Shown here: positions 54,395 through 61,816 of the stretch, in pieces
Layout: each line of letters starts with the position of its first letter
Numbering within the stretch: position 1 is the first letter of the stretch
DNA from: Edaphobacter sp.
GTDB taxonomy: Bacteria; Acidobacteriota; Terriglobia; Terriglobales; Acidobacteriaceae
Direction of reading: 5' to 3'
NCBI RefSeq assembly: GCF_028283685.1
Contig: NZ_JAPWKF010000001.1
Span: 434,001 to 498,000, forward strand
DNA length: 64,000 nt
Program-made: the position numbers and the translations under genes
The notes under the pieces: generated by a model
What the model was told of the DNA's origin: nothing
Databases searched by the model: none
The model's input: the letters and a program-made list of their open reading frames with translations, nothing else

Positions 54395-54423
54395 TCTCCG
54401 CAGTTCCCTTCCACAACACCCTG

Positions 54424-54466
54424 TTTAGCGTGGAGGAGCGGGCAATTCAGTCCCCTCCACGCTAAA
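54424..54466. repeat. Long inverted repeat between rlpA and pyrF
   Basis: TTTAGCGTGGAGG (54424-54436) and CCTCCACGCTAAA (54454-54466) are perfect 13-base arms separated by 17 bases. It ends eight bases before the pyrF start. It may terminate rlpA, although no U-tract follows, or regulate pyrF. Confidence 0.75.
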
Positions 54467-54474
54467 CTGAACAG

Positions 54475-55224
54475 GTGACGACTCCACTTAGCAGCTTGGC
54501 GAAGACAGATGCCATCATCTCGGCGCGAGACAGGATTGCCGTTGCGCTCGACGTGCCGGGAAGCCGTGAGGCACTCGACCTGGCAGACAGGCTGGGAGAT
54601 GCCTGCAGCTGGCTGAAGGTCGGTATGGAGCTGTACTACGCCTCAGGCAACAGCCTCATTGCAGAACTTCGTTCTCGCGGATTTCGCGTATTTCTCGATC
54701 TGAAGCTGCACGATATTCCTAATACCGTGGCGGGAGCGGTTCGCTCCGTGAGCCAGACCGGAGCCGAACTACTCACCGTTCATGCCTGCGGCGGTCCAGC
54801 CATGTTGGAGGCTGCGGCTAAGGCTGCTGAGACGCCCGGAGCTCCACGCCTGCTGGCCGTGACCGTGCTCACCAGCATGGATGCACATGAGCTGAATGCA
54901 GCCGGTGTTCCCGGCCTCCCCGGGCCACAGGTCGTCCGGCTGGCAACGTTAGCCAAAGATTCAGGTATTGACGGAATGGTCTGCTCTCCCGAGGAGGTCT
55001 CAGCAGTCCGCGAGGCCACCGGACCGGATTCGATCCTTGTGGTACCGGGAATTCGCCCCAAGGGATATCCCACTGACGATCAGCGTCGCATCGCTACGGC
55101 AGGCGAGACGATTTCACGGGGAGCTTCCATCCTGGTAGTGGGGAGACCGATCACACGCGCCGCCGATCCAGCAGCTGCGGCACGTGCCATCGTCGATGAG
55201 ATTGCTTCTGCTGAATTGGCCTAG
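54475..55224 (+). CDS. pyrF: Orotidine 5'-phosphate decarboxylase
   Basis: 249 residues, GTG start. Motifs: RIAVALDVPGSREALDLADRLGD, the catalytic FLDLKLHDIPNTVAGA, LLTVHACGGPAMLEAA, and VVPGIRPKG ... GASILVVGRPITRAADP for phosphate binding. It decarboxylates OMP to UMP. Its TAG stop shares the palindromic CTAG with the stop of the convergent gene. Other pyrimidine genes are not adjacent. Confidence 0.95.
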   Translation: MTTPLSSLAKTDAIISARDRIAVALDVPGSREALDLADRLGDACSWLKVGMELYYASGNSLIAELRSRGFRVFLDLKLHDIPNTVAGAVRSVSQTGAELLTVHACGGPAMLEAAAKAAETPGAPRLLAVTVLTSMDAHELNAAGVPGLPGPQVVRLATLAKDSGIDGMVCSPEEVSAVREATGPDSILVVPGIRPKGYPTDDQRRIATAGETISRGASILVVGRPITRAADPAAAARAIVDEIASAELA

Positions 55225-56132
55225 GGCCTGGGCTGCCCCAACCCGGCGGTGATGCGTGAGTCGCTGAGACGCAGCGTAAGGGACTTGGCAGACCCGCCTC
55301 CGCAGATAAATTCACTCAGGTTCAGTTCGTGCACGGCATAGCCGCGCTCAGTCAGCTTTGCCGCAACTCCCGTGCCTGTGGCTCCAAGAATGATGTGCCG
55401 ACCGACGTTGATCAGATTGCAGGCAAACTGGGTCGCCTCGGACTCCGTCACCGCGATCCTCTTCTCCGGAGAGTAAGCAGCCTCAATCTTTGCGCGGGAC
55501 GGTGCATCGAAGGCCGACGGGAAGTAGAGCAGCTCGCCGCCTGACAGCGGGGCAAAGCAGATATCGAGGTGGTAAAAGCGCGGATCGACCAGGTGAAGTG
55601 AGGTGACCGGCGTGTGCCAGGCATCAGCAACGTGCCGGTGGCTCTGGCGGCAGGTCCGAACGCCATGAGCGGCCCAAAGGTGATCGCCGTTCGCGTTGAA
55701 CAGGGCATCCCCCTCACCCTCGAAAGCGGTCTCGCGTGGGGTCTCCCACACGAGGAATCCTGCGTTCTGCAGCCAATGGCGGAGCGGTTGCTCCTCGGAC
55801 TGACGCTGCGGATGGGCGAAGCTGGAGAGTGCTGCGACGCCGTGCTGCACGAGTGCAGCGTGTGCGACGAACACCATGTCCGGCATGCCGGGCTGCCCAT
55901 GAACGAGGCGCACGTCTGCGATCTGCTGGAGGTGGTGGTGCAGATTCTTCCACTGCGCGTATGCCTTGTCGCGTGACGGACGATGCAGATTGCCTGCCAT
56001 CCATGGATTGATGACGTAGTTGACGTCATACCACTCAGGCGGGCACATCAGAAAAGTCGGGCGATCAAAGTGAGGAAGAGAGGAGAACGAGGAGGAGGTG
56101 CGGCTTGGGGTGGCGGTACTAATAGAACTCAT
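55221..56132 (-). CDS. Amidinotransferase/DDAH-fold protein lacking the expected catalytic Cys
   Basis: 303 residues, a guanidine-modifying-enzyme fold. The Ser-rich first 20 residues are followed by the core PTFLMCPPEWYDVNYVINPWM, GMPDMVFVAHAAL, ETAFEGEGDAL (Asp/Glu region) and the catalytic-His element DPRFYHLDICFAPL. At the end, where homologues read GG(S/G)V(H/K/R)CLT, this has GGGSAKSLTLRL: Ser284 (TCC) instead of Cys, with the only nearby Cys seven residues earlier (EFICGGGS). It may therefore be inactive, or use Cys277. Arginine or dimethylarginine chemistry is the family role. Confidence 0.8.
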   Translation of the reverse strand: MSSISTATPSRTSSSFSSLPHFDRPTFLMCPPEWYDVNYVINPWMAGNLHRPSRDKAYAQWKNLHHHLQQIADVRLVHGQPGMPDMVFVAHAALVQHGVAALSSFAHPQRQSEEQPLRHWLQNAGFLVWETPRETAFEGEGDALFNANGDHLWAAHGVRTCRQSHRHVADAWHTPVTSLHLVDPRFYHLDICFAPLSGGELLYFPSAFDAPSRAKIEAAYSPEKRIAVTESEATQFACNLINVGRHIILGATGTGVAAKLTERGYAVHELNLSEFICGGGSAKSLTLRLSDSRITAGLGQPRP

Positions 56133-56262
56133 AAAAACTTCTATTCCCTGCTTTCCGGACTAAAGTCTGCTCTCCTGGTAAGACGATCGTCAAGTAACGC
56201 CGGGTTGGAATCTATACAACTTTGGTTCATGCCGGTATGAGGTTCTGAAGTTATCCCCATGC

Positions 56263-56291
56263 AAAAAGAGCCCCTTACGGGGCTCTTTTTT
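56263..56291. terminator. Bidirectional terminator after the zinc-ribbon gene
   Basis: AAAAAGAGCCCC, loop TTAC, GGGGCTCTTTTTT. A strong stem with A and U tracts serving the minus-strand zinc ribbon gene ending at 56313. Confidence 0.92.
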
Positions 56292-56312
56292 AGAAGGATA
56301 CTACGTTGGTTT

Positions 56313-56492
56313 TTAGAGCTTCTCGAAGAAGTCGCAAGCCGAGCAGGAGATGTAAACTCCGCCGGGGGTTCCGCGCTCGCGATCTTTGACGCGCTTGACG
56401 ATACGCGTGGGCTTGGAGCACTTCGGGCAGTCCGTGCTCTTGTTTGTATCCATGACCTTCTTACGGTCGCCGGTCTTGGCAATCTTCGCCAT
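56313..56492 (-). CDS. Small zinc-ribbon protein
   Basis: 59 residues read directly from the minus strand, ATG 56492 to TAA 56313. MAKIAKTGDRKKVMDTNKST is followed by DCPKC ... YISCSACDFFEKL, a Cys4 ribbon with two CxxC pairs (22/25 and 50/53) and a basic middle rich in Arg and Lys (RIVKRVKDRER). Size and charge resemble ribosome- or RNA-binding zinc ribbons such as L33/L44-type proteins, but I cannot name it. It has its own strong terminator, so it is likely a real, separately transcribed gene. Confidence 0.82.
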   Translation of the reverse strand: MAKIAKTGDRKKVMDTNKSTDCPKCSKPTRIVKRVKDRERGTPGGVYISCSACDFFEKL

Positions 56493-56705
56493 AATGCTTG
56501 ATCTCCCTGTTACGAATGTTTCAGCCCGCGCAAGGATGGCTGACGCTCAATCCGCGGCCGCAGTGTTGGGGACGCGAGAGATCGTAGACATCCGGGAACT
56601 TCTCAGGATTTTTCCGGGACTGGCCTCGGCAGGAATCAGAGGAGAAGAACTGCGGTTGTAGCTCGATACCATTCTACAACGGAGCCGACGTTAAGGCTAT
56701 GGGGC

Positions 56706-57908
56706 CTATTGCGTGCGGGGAACCTGTCCCGGCTGCGCCGGCACTCCCTGGGTTGATGCTGACGGAATAGGTGCAGCAGTCTGCTGGGTCTGCGGCGCGT
56801 CCGTGTCAGCGGGCGATCCCGGAGCCGCGGGAATGGGCTGACTATCGGCTTTGCGGGAGGCAGAATCCTCTGCGGGATACTGCACTTTCCTCTGGGCATT
56901 GGCGGGATCCTTGGCCTCACCTGGCAGACGCAGGCTGGGAGGTGAGGTCGAGGCCGTCGTGTCTTCTCCTTCTTTACCGGGCTGGCGGTCTCCCATCGCA
57001 ATCTCGCGTGTATTAGTCGGAGTCTCTGAGCCATCAAGTTCGTTCTTGTCGTGAATCTCAAGGGGTTTGCCCATGGCTGCAATCTCTACAACGGAGACGT
57101 GATCGCCAACGAAACGGATAAACTTCACCGTCTGCGGGACGTGGCCGTATATCCACTCCTCATACCGTGCGCCGTTGAGGTCGCCGCTCTGCTGCTCTCG
57201 AATTTTGTTCTCGGGGGCTCCAAGCGAGGCAAGTACCATTCGGTGGTTCATACCAACCAAAACCTCATGCGCGGCAATGGCGTCGCGAAGCCGGGGAGGA
57301 AGTGTGTCGGCATAGGCCTGGTCACTGGATTTGACGCCAAAATCAATTACCGGCTCGAGTAGTGCTTTCACCTCGGGACCGGAGATCTCAGGCACACCGT
57401 CAGGAAAAACCAGCGTGACGCGAGACCCTGTCGCCTGCTCTCCAGTATTCCCGGCGACCGGAGCATTGCCGAACTGAACATGGCTGAGAAAACGATGTTT
57501 CGCATAAGGACCGCCGTTCAGATCAACGACGATCTTATCCCCTTTGATATCCAGCGCGGTTACGACGACTCTGTCGCCTGCCGCAGCGGACTGCCCTTTC
57601 TGATAGATCATCTGCCTGTATTTGTCAGGCTCCGGCAGCAGGTTGCCGTTCGCCTGTAGCGTAATGACGCCGATGGGAAGCGCTCGATGCGCAAACCCCT
57701 GTTCAGCGTTCAGGCTGCGAACCAGATCACGCCGGCCGCGCTCAGTCATCTTGCCTGTGGGAAGAGGAATGTCCGTCGGCTTGAACGCCGTTGTGATGTC
57801 AGCTGTCGCGGTCTTTTCGCCCACAACAAAGACCTGCGCCCGGAGTGCTGGGAGACAGATCGTCAGGCATCCTGCCAGGAGAACCCATCTGTGCGTGCGC
57901 ATCGCCAT
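56706..57908 (-). CDS. Secreted Pro-rich protein of unknown function
   Basis: 400 residues, signal peptide MAMRTHRWVLLAGCLTICLPALRAQ. Residues 30-150 form a beta-rich segment (GDRVVVTALDIKGDKIVVDLNGGPY). Residues 215-265 (VLVGMNHRMVLASLGAPENKIREQQ ... YEEWIYG) resemble the small BamE/SmpA-like motif in which a conserved Met-Val pair precedes a LGxP turn. The C-terminal 90 residues are Pro, Ala, Gln and Ser low-complexity. It is upstream of nothing obvious; it is in the same orientation as the CPBP-fold gene. Confidence 0.7.
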   Translation of the reverse strand: MAMRTHRWVLLAGCLTICLPALRAQVFVVGEKTATADITTAFKPTDIPLPTGKMTERGRRDLVRSLNAEQGFAHRALPIGVITLQANGNLLPEPDKYRQMIYQKGQSAAAGDRVVVTALDIKGDKIVVDLNGGPYAKHRFLSHVQFGNAPVAGNTGEQATGSRVTLVFPDGVPEISGPEVKALLEPVIDFGVKSSDQAYADTLPPRLRDAIAAHEVLVGMNHRMVLASLGAPENKIREQQSGDLNGARYEEWIYGHVPQTVKFIRFVGDHVSVVEIAAMGKPLEIHDKNELDGSETPTNTREIAMGDRQPGKEGEDTTASTSPPSLRLPGEAKDPANAQRKVQYPAEDSASRKADSQPIPAAPGSPADTDAPQTQQTAAPIPSASTQGVPAQPGQVPRTQ

Positions 57909-57991
57909 GGGAGCACCTCAGATACAGACAAGCTTGCGCCTCCTCTTCCCTTTTGACAAGTGGGTTGAGCAAAGGCAAGCAGGGCGCTGAA

Positions 57992-59041
57992 TCAGATGGG
58001 CTTCGGGGGGGGAGGAGGAGAATCCTCGACCGAACGCCCCTGGGGAGTATTGGGCATGATCTGTACCAGCGCGGAGGCTTTGGCCTGTGCGGACTGCTCC
58101 ATCGCCGTATGCGCTGCGGGAGGGGCGACGTCCATGGGGAAACCTCCGGGAACGATCTCCGAGTGGGTATAGTCCCATGCCCAGGTACGGGTGACACGGA
58201 TCATCACGACTAATCCGATAACCAGCGCGACAAGCGTAATCCAGGCCGCCTCAGGCCCGTAATAGCGGCCAGTGAGCCAACGGCTGCCGACAGCCACCGT
58301 CTGGATGATGGAGCTGTAATCCGTCGAACCCGAGACGGGCAGGCCGAAGACGACCCCCATGCCGAATATCCATCCAAATCGCATTCCCCAGGAGAGCCAG
58401 AGGCCATGCGTCCGATGCCACGCGATGGAAAAGACGATCGCCGTACAAAAGGCAATGATGATTCCGGAACGCGGTGTCCTGGTCTCAATCGTCTTCATCA
58501 GAGCGAAGATCAGAGCCATTCCGAAGGTTCCGGCGATCGGCCCAACGGCCTCCATTAACCGCTGGTAAGGATAGCCACGATAGACCATCTCCTGCGCCAG
58601 CGAGACGAGAGCGGCTGAGATGAGTCCCAGAAGAAGGACAGGGACGGCGCGAGGCTGGAACCATACGCTAATGTGCAGATCACCGGCCAACGTCATGGGC
58701 AGAACAGACAGGACGACCATGCCCCATCCCAGAGCCATGCCCACAAGCCACTCCCGGCCACTCGACGCGCGCCTGGGCAAACCCAGGCTCAAACCGGGGG
58801 GTGAAGGACGTCGTCCGATCACATCCAGAACCGTGAAGCCTACAGCCAGCAGGAAGATTAAAAATAACGACGAGAGGATCGGCGTTAGCCAATCGGCGTT
58901 AAAGCGATTGCTGATTCCGGTAGCGGAGCTAACGGAGAGCACATGGGATGAGACCGACCATGCCAATGCAGCGCAAAAAAGCGCGAGATGGAAGGCTCTT
59001 CCCGTTCGCTGCTGCGGGGTCTTCGATTCTAGGGAAGACAA
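57992..59041 (-). CDS. CPBP-fold membrane protein with degenerate protease motifs
   Basis: 349 residues with about eight helices and the CPBP (CAAX protease/bacteriocin-processing) core at 135-235. All three catalytic motifs are altered: EExxxR reads Q150-E-M-V-Y-R155, FxxxH reads F179ALMK183, and HxxxN/D reads R221FGWI225. The surrounding framework, including YRGYPYQRL and HGLWLSWG, is well kept. It is probably a non-proteolytic member. The C-terminal 60 residues are cytoplasmic with a Pro-rich end. It is close to accA (29-base gap) on the same strand. Confidence 0.85.
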   Translation of the reverse strand: MSSLESKTPQQRTGRAFHLALFCAALAWSVSSHVLSVSSATGISNRFNADWLTPILSSLFLIFLLAVGFTVLDVIGRRPSPPGLSLGLPRRASSGREWLVGMALGWGMVVLSVLPMTLAGDLHISVWFQPRAVPVLLLGLISAALVSLAQEMVYRGYPYQRLMEAVGPIAGTFGMALIFALMKTIETRTPRSGIIIAFCTAIVFSIAWHRTHGLWLSWGMRFGWIFGMGVVFGLPVSGSTDYSSIIQTVAVGSRWLTGRYYGPEAAWITLVALVIGLVVMIRVTRTWAWDYTHSEIVPGGFPMDVAPPAAHTAMEQSAQAKASALVQIMPNTPQGRSVEDSPPPPPKPI

Positions 59042-59070
59042 CGTCGAATACTCCGTCGTAGTTCGTGGGC

Positions 59071-59958
59071 TCAGGCGCCAGTTGCCGTTGCAGGAACCGC
59101 GGCGTCGCTGGTGTAGAACTGGGCGATGTTACGGAATTTAAGATATCGTTCTTCCAGCATCTGTTCGATGGAGATGGAACGCAGGTTCGAAAGATGCTGG
59201 CGAAGGCTGTTACCGACGAGGGCGAAGGCTGCAGATGGATCGTTCTGGCTGCCGCCGTCGGGTTCGCCGATGACTTCATCGACACAGCCGAGGCGCAGCA
59301 CGTCGGGTGCTCCGTACTTCAAGGCGGCCGCGGCCTGCTCCTTCCGGTTGGCGTCCTTCCACATAATGGACGCGCATGCCTCGGGAGAGATCACCGAGTA
59401 GATCGCATTTTCGAGCATCAGGACGCGATCCGCCACGGCAAGAGCTAACGCGCCTCCCGATCCGCCCTCTCCGGTAATCGTTGCGATCGTCGGAACACGA
59501 AGCCGTGACATCTCGATGAGATTCCGGGCGATCGCTTCGCCCTGGCCACGTTCTTCCGCACCGATTCCGGGATAGGCACCTGCAAGATCGATGAAGGTAA
59601 AGATCGGTCGTCCAAACTTTTCGGCTATCTTCATCGCACGCAAAGCCTTGCGGTAGCCCTCTGGATCAGGCGAGCCGAACTTCCTTGCCACACGCTCCTT
59701 GAGCGTACGGCCCTTGAGGTTGCCGATGACCATGACGGGCTCACCATGAAACCATGCCATGCCACAGGACATTGCCTGATCGTCGCCATAGGCTCGATCA
59801 CCGTGAATTTCTGTGAAATCCGTAAAGATCGACTCGATGAAGTCCATGGGATATGGGCGCTGCGGATGCCGTGCCAACTCCGTCTTCCGCCAGGCTTCCG
59901 GCTTGTGCGCCCCTGCGGATAGAGTAGAACCGGCTTTGTTCGTCTGGTGTTCTGCCAT
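59071..59958 (-). CDS. accA: Acetyl-CoA carboxylase carboxyltransferase subunit alpha
   Basis: 295 residues, shorter than E. coli AccA (319) by its N-terminus. Signature blocks: ELARHPQRPYPMDFIESIFTDFTEIHGDR, KGRTLKERVARKFGSPDPEGYRKALRAM, FIDLAGAYPGIGAEERGQGEAIARNL, ITGEGGSGGALALAVADRVLML and YSVISPEACASIMWKDANRKEQAA. It transfers carboxyl from biotin to acetyl-CoA in the first step of fatty-acid synthesis, with AccD, AccB and AccC encoded elsewhere. Confidence 0.96.
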   Translation of the reverse strand: MAEHQTNKAGSTLSAGAHKPEAWRKTELARHPQRPYPMDFIESIFTDFTEIHGDRAYGDDQAMSCGMAWFHGEPVMVIGNLKGRTLKERVARKFGSPDPEGYRKALRAMKIAEKFGRPIFTFIDLAGAYPGIGAEERGQGEAIARNLIEMSRLRVPTIATITGEGGSGGALALAVADRVLMLENAIYSVISPEACASIMWKDANRKEQAAAALKYGAPDVLRLGCVDEVIGEPDGGSQNDPSAAFALVGNSLRQHLSNLRSISIEQMLEERYLKFRNIAQFYTSDAAVPATATGA

Positions 59959-60048
59959 ATCGAAAGTAAATTAACCCGACTTCGATTGTACCGTTCGCTG
60001 CCTTTCCTCGTCTCGATGGCCGGTGTGATGTTCGCCCAGCTTGTAACT

Positions 60049-61770
60049 TTACTTACGATTCCAGGCAAAAGAAGATGCAATTGGGGGAACATCGCTCGCG
60101 TCGCCGAGCATCTCCCAGCGCTGCAGCGCAAAGGGGACATTTCCGTTCAGCCAGACGAAGTCGTGAAACGTCTGCAGATTGAAGGCGCTCCCCTGCTTTT
60201 GCCGAGCGTCGCTGAGCATGCGAATGATGTCGAGCTTGCCGATCTGGTAGGTAATCGCCTGCCCCGGCGTGGAGGCAAACATGGCAGCCTCGTCACGGGC
60301 TGTCGGCGCGTCCATGGGAACGGTGCGGGTGAGATAATCGGCTGCCTGTTCCAGAGTGAAGGTATCGAGTGCCAGGCGGATGTCGACCTCGGTCCGCAAG
60401 GCGCGCAGACGCATCATGCTGTAGATGCTCTCCTTCATCCGCGGTGCGTCGTCGAAGATGCCGGCCTCGAGCATCATCTCTTCGGCATAGAAGCCGATGC
60501 CCTCATTCGATTCGGAGTCGTAATAGTGGCGGCGGATCGGATCCGGATGATGCCAGCTCCATGCCATCTGGAAGTAATGGCCGGGGACGCCTTCGTGAAT
60601 CATCAATGGCCGCGTGTCCATGGCGGTGACGACGGAGAAGAAGTCAGTGGCCTTGGCCGGATCGCCTTTATAGCTTGTGCTGTCCTCGTTGAGACGGGAT
60701 GGACCGGTCAGGTCGTCCGTAACTCCGAGGAAATCAAGTGCGGCGACGTAAGGTGGAATTGCGCGGTCGTGATAATGCTTTACATCTTCAGGAACGGAGA
60801 GGATGCCGTGTGAGACAAGGTATTGCCGAATGGAGAGTTCGGCCTGATTGGCACTCTGCTCCTGCGCCTGGATGTCAGGAAAGATTGGCATCCTGGGCAG
60901 CTTGCTGTTGGCTGCCTGAGCGAAGCTTTCGAATGCGACGGAGCGTTGCCACTCCTGACGTCCCATGGCTAGCATCTGCTCCGGGCTATAGGACAGGAGA
61001 GCGACGTTGCGAAGGAAGTACAGGTACCCCTCTCGTCCAACAGCAGTCTTTTCCGGCAGCCCCGACGACCTGCTCTTGAGCCACTCGCGATAACTGGCGA
61101 GGGCCTCCTGCGCCGCGACGACGTCCTTATCGAGCTTCGTCTTGTTGTCCTGAGAGAACTCTGGCTGCAGGCCTTCCTTGAAGCGCTGGAGGTGGCCTTC
61201 GATGTGATCAAGATTGTGCAGCGTCACGCGAACATAGGGGCCGCGCATGTCGGTGAGATTCTCGCGGGCGTCTTTCAGCGTGTCCGGGATTCGTTCGAGA
61301 CGCGCGAGAATGATCTTCTGCCGTTCGGCCTGAATTGGAGGAGGAGGCAGGATGGCAGCATAGACACTGCCAAGCCCCTGCTGCACATAAAAGTCCGGAT
61401 TCTCACGCCACATGGGGACGACATCGAGCTCCCAGTCGACACGGGCAATGGCAGAGCCAAGGAGCCGATAGTCGATCTGGTCGATGACCGAGGCGCCACT
61501 CACATCGAGCGCACGCCACTGCTTTTCAAACTCCGCGATGCGTGCGTGATAGCGCTTGACCGCAGACGGAGACCAGTCGACGCGGAAGTCTGTTGCGCGC
61601 TCAATGCGCGGGATATCGTCGTTGGTAAACGGCTGCTCTGTCGCTCGCCATGTCCAGAACGACTCGCTGAGGTCATCCAATTGCCTGCGCTGAAATGCCG
61701 CATGCGCATCGGCGCACGCCAGCAGAGACACTGCTGCCAACAGTGCTGCGATTCCTCGATGAAAGGCCAT
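60049..61770 (-). CDS. DUF885-family secreted metallopeptidase-like protein
   Basis: 573 residues, signal peptide ending near ADAHA. The DUF885 zinc motif is MIHEGVPGHYFQM (about 390), with two His and a Glu, and the downstream ligand block is ESNEGIGFYAEEMM, where many family members read EGWALYAE. The C-terminal GQAITYQIGKLDIIRML matches the family's PGQAxxYxxG helix. DUF885 proteins have a gluzincin-like fold, with peptidase activity probable but rarely shown. Likely periplasmic. It lies 46 bases upstream of accA with a small gap and is not clearly coupled. Confidence 0.88.
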   Translation of the reverse strand: MAFHRGIAALLAAVSLLACADAHAAFQRRQLDDLSESFWTWRATEQPFTNDDIPRIERATDFRVDWSPSAVKRYHARIAEFEKQWRALDVSGASVIDQIDYRLLGSAIARVDWELDVVPMWRENPDFYVQQGLGSVYAAILPPPPIQAERQKIILARLERIPDTLKDARENLTDMRGPYVRVTLHNLDHIEGHLQRFKEGLQPEFSQDNKTKLDKDVVAAQEALASYREWLKSRSSGLPEKTAVGREGYLYFLRNVALLSYSPEQMLAMGRQEWQRSVAFESFAQAANSKLPRMPIFPDIQAQEQSANQAELSIRQYLVSHGILSVPEDVKHYHDRAIPPYVAALDFLGVTDDLTGPSRLNEDSTSYKGDPAKATDFFSVVTAMDTRPLMIHEGVPGHYFQMAWSWHHPDPIRRHYYDSESNEGIGFYAEEMMLEAGIFDDAPRMKESIYSMMRLRALRTEVDIRLALDTFTLEQAADYLTRTVPMDAPTARDEAAMFASTPGQAITYQIGKLDIIRMLSDARQKQGSAFNLQTFHDFVWLNGNVPFALQRWEMLGDASDVPPIASSFAWNRK

Positions 61771-61816
61771 ATCAGCAACAGTACATGGGCAGACGTGTTG
61801 ACTGAAAGCTGTATTG

